A stretch of DNA of 10,273 nucleotides from an uncultured Bacilli bacterium (GTDB lineage: Bacteria > Bacillota_I > Bacilli_A > RF39 > UBA660), in contig CANQKU010000032.1 in the NCBI GenBank assembly GCA_947624535.1, positions 1-10,273 on the forward strand, in the 5' to 3' direction. Under the pieces are notes generated by a model, which worked only from the letters and a program-made list of their open reading frames with translations, was not told where the DNA came from and searched no databases. Position 1 is the stretch's first letter. Each line of letters begins with the position of its first letter. Positions 5,814 to 10,273 of this stretch are shown in pieces. The translations under genes and the position numbers were made by a program.

Positions 5814-6404
5814 TTATAAATATTCTTTATAGTTTAAATATGCCCCTTCTTTTTGAAATACCATATAAAGTTTGTCCCCTTTTACCTCTCCAATTAAACT
5901 TCCCTTTTCAAGATAGTCATACATTTTAATATCATTTGACTGAATATTACTATACCAAACATCTATGCCATCAACTTGTTCTACAATAACTGTTGTGCCA
6001 TAGCCTTCTTTTTCTCCCATAAACACTACAATTCCACTTTCTAATGTAGGTATCATGTAGCCTTCATCAACAGTAAGCATTACTCCATCTTTATATACAT
6101 TAGTTTTTTTATATTGTAACTTTTCATTAAATACAGCTTCTTCTTTAGGTGCTAATTGATCAATAGATAAAATTTTTCCAAAATATTTTTCATAAACTGA
6201 TTTTAACTTGGTAAATTCAAAATTATCTTCATATACATAATGAATTAATTGATTTTTAAAAGAAGGTTTACTTTTCAAACAAATTAAACAAGTTAAGAAT
6301 AAAGCTATAACTATTAATACTTTATTTATAAAATTTCTTATTTGTTTTTTTAATACTAGTTTTTTTTGTACTGTTTTCTTACCTCTATAATTTTCTACAT
6401 TCAT
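5814..6404 (-). CDS. spoIVFA: SpoIVFA-like protein with degenerate LytM domain
   Basis: A 196-aa membrane protein with a basic cytoplasmic N-terminus (1-25), one membrane segment (about 26-43) and an external domain. The C-terminal 90 residues (about 105-196) have the glycine-rich pattern of an M23/LytM domain (GIVVFMGEKEGYGTTVIVEQ). The zinc ligands are gone: the usual I-x-H reads V-E-Q, Y-x-H-L reads Y-S-N-I, and the final H-x-H is absent. That is as in SpoIVFA, the scaffold that stabilises and inhibits SpoIVFB, rather than an active peptidase. Its position immediately upstream of the SpoIVFB-like gene supports this. The ATG has GAGGAG 9 nt upstream. The assignment rests mainly on context and architecture, since SpoIVFA is poorly conserved. 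Confidence 0.7.
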   Translation of the reverse strand: MNVENYRGKKTVQKKLVLKKQIRNFINKVLIVIALFLTCLICLKSKPSFKNQLIHYVYEDNFEFTKLKSVYEKYFGKILSIDQLAPKEEAVFNEKLQYKKTNVYKDGVMLTVDEGYMIPTLESGIVVFMGEKEGYGTTVIVEQVDGIDVWYSNIQSNDIKMYDYLEKGSLIGEVKGDKLYMVFQKEGAYLNYKEYL

Positions 6405-6436
6405 ATTCTTAGTCTCCTCACTAAATAATATGAATT

Positions 6437-6470
6437 AAAAAAAAAGTTATGCTAATTAATGCTAACTTTT
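6437..6470 (-). terminator. Terminator or attenuator at the end of mreD
   Basis: On the minus strand AAAAGTTA pairs with TAACTTTT (8 bp) around a 13-nt loop that can itself pair, and nine T residues follow. The stem starts in the last codons of mreD and includes its stop. It would reduce read-through from mreCD into the spoIVFA-like gene. I see no good vegetative promoter between it and that gene. Confidence 0.65.
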
Positions 6471-6964
6471 CTATATTTTTTTGGAAGTCTTTGAATAATT
6501 ATATAAAGTAATTCGGCATAAATTAAATTTATGATTAAACTATGACTAATTTTATAGATTATTCTATCGATAGAAATTGGTACTAAGTTAAACATAATAA
6601 TACAACAAACAGTTAATAGTTCATATAAAACAATGGATATAAAGACATGAAGTAAAATATAAAGATAGCCATTACCGAATTGTTTATAAAAAATAGAAGT
6701 AATATATGCAATAAAAAGAAATGCTAAGGCATTAAAAAATAATAAATTTGTATAAAATAAATCGTATAAAAATCCTACAATTGCACTAAGTATAAAGTAT
6801 TTTTTTTGATCATTTTTATGAAAAAATGGACAAACAATAACAATGCTTACTAAAGTAGTTAAGGGAGTAAATAAAGATAAGTCACCTACTCCATATGGTA
6901 AAAAATTAGTTAAAATTCCATCTAGGAAAAATGAAATTATAATAATAATGATACTAACAATCAT
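6452..6964 (-). CDS. mreD: Rod-shape-determining protein MreD
   Basis: A 170-aa, almost wholly hydrophobic protein with about five membrane helices and a basic C-terminus (RLPKKYRKVSIN). This matches the size and pattern of MreD, an elongasome membrane protein that works with MreC, RodA and class B PBP in lateral wall synthesis. An N-terminal FFLDGILTNFLP helix and an internal GFLYDLFYT segment, as in the family, are visible. The ATG overlaps the TGA of mreC in ATGA, so the two are translationally coupled, and AGGAGA lies 7 nt before it. A terminator begins within its last codons. MreD is poorly conserved in sequence, so the neighbour mreC carries part of the evidence. Confidence 0.9.
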   Translation of the reverse strand: MIVSIIIIIISFFLDGILTNFLPYGVGDLSLFTPLTTLVSIVIVCPFFHKNDQKKYFILSAIVGFLYDLFYTNLLFFNALAFLFIAYITSIFYKQFGNGYLYILLHVFISIVLYELLTVCCIIMFNLVPISIDRIIYKISHSLIINLIYAELLYIIIQRLPKKYRKVSIN

Positions 6965-7758
6965 GATGCTTTCTCCTTTAGAACAGTTAAGTAATGGATT
7001 TTGTTAAAATCTTGTCCTGCTTCTATATAGACCGTTTTACTTAGATTATATTTATCTGACTTTATTTTTTTGACACGTCCTATATAAATTCCCCTAGGCT
7101 CTTTTCCTCCTAGACCACTAGTTAACACTTTATCTCCTTCTTTAATAGAAAATGTCTTATCTACTCCACCAATCATCAATAATTTATTTTTTCTATCATA
7201 CCCATTTAAAATAGCATTAGTATCACCAGAATCTGTATTAATTGAAATAGCTACTTTATAATTAACATCATCTGAAGTAATTAATTTAACTTCACTAGAA
7301 TTTCTATTAACACGATTAATTTTTCCAACAAATCCATCTTTAGTAACTACAATCATATTTTTAGAAATACCATCTTTTTTACCCTTATCGATTGTTAAAG
7401 TATTAAACCAATAACTTTTATTTCTAGAAAGTACAGTAGCAGTTACTGTGTCATATTCAGTTAATGTCTTTTCTAATTCTAAGGCTTTTTTCAATTCTTG
7501 AATTTCTTCTTCTAAAGAAGTATTTACATTTTTTTGAATAGTATAACTTTTTGATAAGTCCTCATTTTTTGAAGTATTTAAGGCTGTAAATGGATACATA
7601 ATAATTTTTTCTACAAACATAGCTATATCTTTTCCAACTGACTCTACTACTGTATAATCTCTATCTAGCATAAAAGAGATAAACAACAATACAAAAATAG
7701 CTATACAACTTATAAATATGACTATAAATTTATGCTTTTTTTTATTTTTTTTGTACAT
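6961..7758 (-). CDS. mreC: Rod-shape-determining protein MreC
   Basis: A 265-aa bitopic membrane protein of the elongasome. It has a lysine-rich cytoplasmic start, one membrane helix (about 11-30), a coiled coil (about 64-98, LEEEIQELKKALELE) and the two-part extracellular beta-barrel domain (about 104-262) with SYWFNTLTIDKGKKDGI and GDKVLTSGLGG, both typical of MreC. It connects wall synthesis outside with MreB inside, yet mreB is not directly upstream as it is in Bacillus; radC is. The start has GAGGTG 7 nt upstream, and a good promoter lies just before it. It is coupled to mreD by a 4-nt overlap. Confidence 0.97.
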   Translation of the reverse strand: MYKKNKKKHKFIVIFISCIAIFVLLFISFMLDRDYTVVESVGKDIAMFVEKIIMYPFTALNTSKNEDLSKSYTIQKNVNTSLEEEIQELKKALELEKTLTEYDTVTATVLSRNKSYWFNTLTIDKGKKDGISKNMIVVTKDGFVGKINRVNRNSSEVKLITSDDVNYKVAISINTDSGDTNAILNGYDRKNKLLMIGGVDKTFSIKEGDKVLTSGLGGKEPRGIYIGRVKKIKSDKYNLSKTVYIEAGQDFNKIHYLTVLKEKAS

Positions 7759-7785
7759 GCTATTTCACCTCATTAACTCTAAGTT

Positions 7786-7814
7786 ATTATAATATAAAAT
7801 GACTATAGATACAA
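7786..7814 (-). promoter_or_regulatory. Promoter for mreCD
   Basis: On the minus strand TTGTAT (7809-7814) and a perfect TATAAT (7786-7791) are spaced by 17 nt. Transcription would begin near 7779, about 20 nt before the mreC ATG. The promoter lies in the gap after the radC stop, so mreCD can be expressed apart from radC. Confidence 0.7.
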
Positions 7815-7817
7815 TAA

Positions 7818-8510
7818 TTAAAGTGTAAAAATATTCTTATTTTCATAAAAACTATAATAAGAATCATCACTTACAATAATGTGATCAATAATAGGAATTC
7901 CCTGTACTTTTCCAATCTCTACTAAATTTTTAGTAAACTCTAAATCTTCTCTACTAGGCATCACATCTCCTGATGGATGATTATGCATACAAATAATTGT
8001 TGATGCACTTACTAAATATGCTTGTTTAAATACTTCTCTAGGGTGAACAACACTTCTATTAATCGTTCCCATAAATAATAATCTCCTCTCAATTAACTCT
8101 TGCTTATTATTAAAATATAAACAATAAAAATACTCCTGCTTTTTACCAAAAAATAAATACTTAGTCTCTTCAAAAATCTCTTTTGGATTTCGTAACTTTT
8201 TATTATTTTTCTCCATTTTCGTCAAAAATATTCTTCTTCCAAGCTCAATTGCAGAAACAATCTCTATAGCTTTGACATCACCTATTCCATTAATTTTTTT
8301 TAATCTAGGAATTGTCATATTTTTTAAATCAGTAATATTATCTTGTAATTTTAAAATTTCCATGGCAAGATCTTTAGCACTTTTATTTGACGTTCCTGTC
8401 TTTAAAATAATTGAAATTAACTCTTCATTACTTAATCTCTCAACTCCTTCTTTTAAAGCCTTCTCTCTAGGTCTTTCATCTATAGGAATTTCTTTCATTT
8501 TGTAACTCAT
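7818..8510 (-). CDS. radC: RadC family JAMM/MPN protein
   Basis: A 230-aa protein of the RadC family. The N-terminal half has a helix-hairpin-helix element (LKKINGIGDVKAIEI, about 71-85). The C-terminal half is an MPN/JAMM metalloprotease-like domain with the zinc motif HNHPSGD...PSRED: H176, H178 and D189 in this numbering. Historically it was linked to DNA repair, but its biochemical role is unsettled. The chosen ATG at 8510 follows GAGGTG by 4 nt; an upstream TTG (8522) overlaps that ribosome-binding site and is unlikely. The family signature IDERPREKA is near the start. In Bacillus radC is next to mreB; here mreB and maf are missing and radC sits between the spoIIB-like gene and mreC. Confidence 0.97.
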   Translation of the reverse strand: MSYKMKEIPIDERPREKALKEGVERLSNEELISIILKTGTSNKSAKDLAMEILKLQDNITDLKNMTIPRLKKINGIGDVKAIEIVSAIELGRRIFLTKMEKNNKKLRNPKEIFEETKYLFFGKKQEYFYCLYFNNKQELIERRLLFMGTINRSVVHPREVFKQAYLVSASTIICMHNHPSGDVMPSREDLEFTKNLVEIGKVQGIPIIDHIIVSDDSYYSFYENKNIFTL

Positions 8511-8549
8511 AATACACCTCAATATATTATTTAAAAAAAATTTTAGAAA

Positions 8550-9005
8550 TTACCCTTCATTTATTACCATTTCTTCATAATTAGCTAAAATAACTTCTTG
8601 AATAGTAGAAATATCTCTTTCTTTTTTACTGCTTTCTACTAATACATCAAACTGTTCAATATTATTTAAAAATTCTTGATTATTAATATTTTTTTCTTTT
8701 TCATAAATGTGATACCCTTTTTCTTGATAAAGTTTTTTTATCTTTAAAGCATTATTCTCATTTCTAGTAATACCAACATAAACATGATACCCATTATCAT
8801 TTTCAACAACTAATTTAGGTTCAATTTCTTTAGTATTATCTTCTAATGACTTCTTATTAGGATATACCCCTTCTTCTAAAATATAAATTCTATTTTTGTC
8901 ACTTAGCAAATACTTATCAAGTCCCTCATACTTTGAAAATAATATTTTTCCACTTACTCCACCTAATATAATAGCAACTATCATTAATATTAAAAATTTT
9001 TTCAT
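8550..9005 (-). CDS. SpoIIB-like membrane protein with SPOR-type domain
   Basis: A 151-aa protein with one N-terminal membrane segment (about 3-23, preceded by MKK) and an external domain. Residues about 39-104 have the beta-alpha-beta pattern of a SPOR domain: RIYILEEGVYPNKKSLED, then GYHVYVGITRNENNALKIKKLYQEKGYHIYEKE. Such domains bind denuded glycan at division septa. SpoIIB of Bacillus, which has an N-terminal membrane anchor and a C-terminal SPOR domain and helps septal wall thinning at engulfment, maps between valS and radC, just as here; that context is the main support, and this protein is much shorter. The ATG has GGTG 7 nt upstream. A TATACT at 9033-9038 could be its -10, but no -35 is evident. 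No terminator is seen between it and radC. Confidence 0.65.
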   Translation of the reverse strand: MKKFLILMIVAIILGGVSGKILFSKYEGLDKYLLSDKNRIYILEEGVYPNKKSLEDNTKEIEPKLVVENDNGYHVYVGITRNENNALKIKKLYQEKGYHIYEKEKNINNQEFLNNIEQFDVLVESSKKERDISTIQEVILANYEEMVINEG

Positions 9006-9054
9006 ATTTTATCACCAATAATATCCTAACAAAGTATAAGTAAATATTTTGTCG

Positions 9055-9092
9055 AAAAAAAATTCTAAAGTTACATTCTTTAGAATTTTTAC
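9055..9092 (-). terminator. Rho-independent terminator of valS
   Basis: AATTCTAAAG pairs with CTTTAGAATT (10 bp, loop of 7) directly after the valS stop, and on the minus strand eight T residues follow. This closes the valS transcript, so the spoIIB-like gene needs its own promoter. Confidence 0.9.
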
Positions 9093-10273
9093 TTAGACTT
9101 TAATAAACTTAGTTTTTCTTCTTCTTCTTGTAATTTTTTACGATCTAGGTCAACAACATGACTTGGAGCTTTATTTACATAATTTTCATTACTAAGTAAT
9201 TTCTTACGTCTTTCAATTGACTCTTCTAATTTTTTGATTTCTTCTATTTTAGCTTCATCAGATATTTTTTCTTGTTCAAAATAGTAAGTAATATTAATAT
9301 ATTTAGATTGATAATTAACTTGATTTAGATCTAGCTCTTTACTAATTATAACTTCATCAGTAATCTTTAATTGTGACTTATAAATAGGAAGATATTCATC
9401 TAAAGAGCTTATTTTTACTTTACTTTTCTTATCAATTTTATTTGTAGCTTTTAAATTACGGATTGCTACGATATCTTCTAATATTTTAGATACTATTTCA
9501 CTATTTTTATTAAATACATATTCCTCATGATAAGTTGGGTAACTACTAATTACAATAGATTCTGCTTTCTTAACAGGAAGCATTTGATAAATTTCTTCTG
9601 TTACATATGGCATAAATGGATGCAATAGTTTTAAAATATCAGTTAAGACATGAAGTAATACTTTCTTTCTAGTTATATTCATATTAGCTTTAGCTAGTTC
9701 AATATACCAGTCACAAAACTCTTCCCAAATAAATTTGTGTAGAGCTAAACCAACATTATGGAAATCATATTTATCCATATTTTTTATAATATCTTTAATA
9801 ACTAAATTTTCTTTTGTTAAAATCCATTGATCTTCTACTGATAATTCATCTTTATTTAACTCATCGTCTTTTAAATCTTCGATATTCATCAAAACAAAAC
9901 GAGAAGCATTCCATAATTTATTAATAAAGTTCCAACTAGATTTTACTTTTTCTATATCATATCTTAAGTCTGCTCCTGGAGATGAGTTAGTCGTTAGAAA
10001 ATATCTTAAAGCATCGCAGCCATATTCTTCAATAACGTCCATTGGATCTACCCCATTACCAAGAGATTTAGACATTTTACGTCCTAATTTATCACGAATT
10101 AATCCATGAATAATACAATCTTTAAATGGTCTTTTATCAGTAAATTCTAGAGCTTGGAAAGTCATTCTATTTACCCAAAATGGAATAATATCATAGCCTG
10201 TTACTAAAACATTAGTAGGATAATAACGCTTCATCAAAGAAAGATCATTAGGCCAACCTAGTGAAGAAAATGG
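9089..10273 (-). CDS. valS: Valyl-tRNA synthetase, C-terminal part
   Basis: The last 394 codons of the class I synthetase that charges tRNA-Val; the 5' end lies beyond the window. The frame is open from 10273 and begins with PFSSLGWP, a conserved ValRS motif, so an apparent start at 10237 is internal and the leading codon there is an ordinary leucine TTG. Further hallmarks are VLVTGYDIIPFWVNRM, the ATP-binding signature KMSKS (fragment residues 66-70), the anticodon-binding helical domain (about 140-290) and a C-terminal coiled-coil arm (about 325-394, rich in K and E) typical of ValRS. No frameshift is seen. A T-box or other leader may lie upstream but cannot be judged here. Confidence 0.98.
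   Translation of the reverse strand, partial: PFSSLGWPNDLSLMKRYYPTNVLVTGYDIIPFWVNRMTFQALEFTDKRPFKDCIIHGLIRDKLGRKMSKSLGNGVDPMDVIEEYGCDALRYFLTTNSSPGADLRYDIEKVKSSWNFINKLWNASRFVLMNIEDLKDDELNKDELSVEDQWILTKENLVIKDIIKNMDKYDFHNVGLALHKFIWEEFCDWYIELAKANMNITRKKVLLHVLTDILKLLHPFMPYVTEEIYQMLPVKKAESIVISSYPTYHEEYVFNKNSEIVSKILEDIVAIRNLKATNKIDKKSKVKISSLDEYLPIYKSQLKITDEVIISKELDLNQVNYQSKYINITYYFEQEKISDEAKIEEIKKLEESIERRKKLLSNENYVNKAPSHVVDLDRKKLQEEEEKLSLLKSK

Noticed and set aside
8272..8505. 77-codon plus-strand open frame
   Set aside because: Antisense shadow of radC, which has clear family motifs.
431..10273. Mycoplasma-type genetic code (UGA = Trp)
   Set aside because: The tryptophan codons I checked are UGG, and TGA serves as the stop of mreC.

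Overview
The window comes from a very AT-rich, low-GC Gram-positive genome. UGG is used for tryptophan (for example in the acetyltransferase at 431-1132) and UGA is a normal stop (the mreC stop), so this is the standard bacterial code and not that of Mycoplasma. Presence of mreC/mreD, a sortase-type sorting signal and homologues of the sporulation proteins SpoIIB, SpoIVFA and SpoIVFB point to a walled Bacilli/Erysipelotrichia-like lineage that forms spores or recently did. The species cannot be named from the sequence.

Left part (1-430): a tRNA-Ala(UGC) cut by one base at the window edge, a small terminator, and an unusual tRNA-Thr(GGU) whose D-arm looks like that of a Bacilli tRNA-Gly. Behind these lies a gene-free stretch with a good promoter and a compact set of hairpins ending in a strong terminator, a candidate small RNA of about 115 nt.

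Middle (431-5053): a divergent pair of GNAT-related genes share a promoter region with a small dyad. One is a soluble acetyltransferase-like protein; the other fuses a GNAT domain to a long helical region and two C-terminal membrane segments. Next come a TatD-family metal-dependent hydrolase under its own promoter, and a secreted beta-helix-like surface protein with an NPDTSD sorting signal, read from tandem promoters, one of which contains a perfect inverted repeat.

Right part (5052-10273, all minus strand): valS (5' end outside the window), spoIIB-like, radC, mreC, mreD, spoIVFA-like, spoIVFB-like. From knowledge of Bacillus subtilis this is the valS-folC-comC-spoIIB-maf-radC-mreBCD-minCD-spoIVFAB block in the same order, with folC, comC, maf, mreB, minC and minD missing here. 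A terminator follows valS, mreC has its own promoter, and a terminator sits at the end of mreD, so the block appears to be split into several transcription units. MreC and MreD belong to the cell-elongation machinery. SpoIVFA and SpoIVFB are, by homology, the regulator and the intramembrane protease that activate pro-sigma-K. The conserved N-terminus of the SpoIVFB-like protease runs upstream of its first ATG without any ATG, GTG or TTG, which suggests a non-canonical start.
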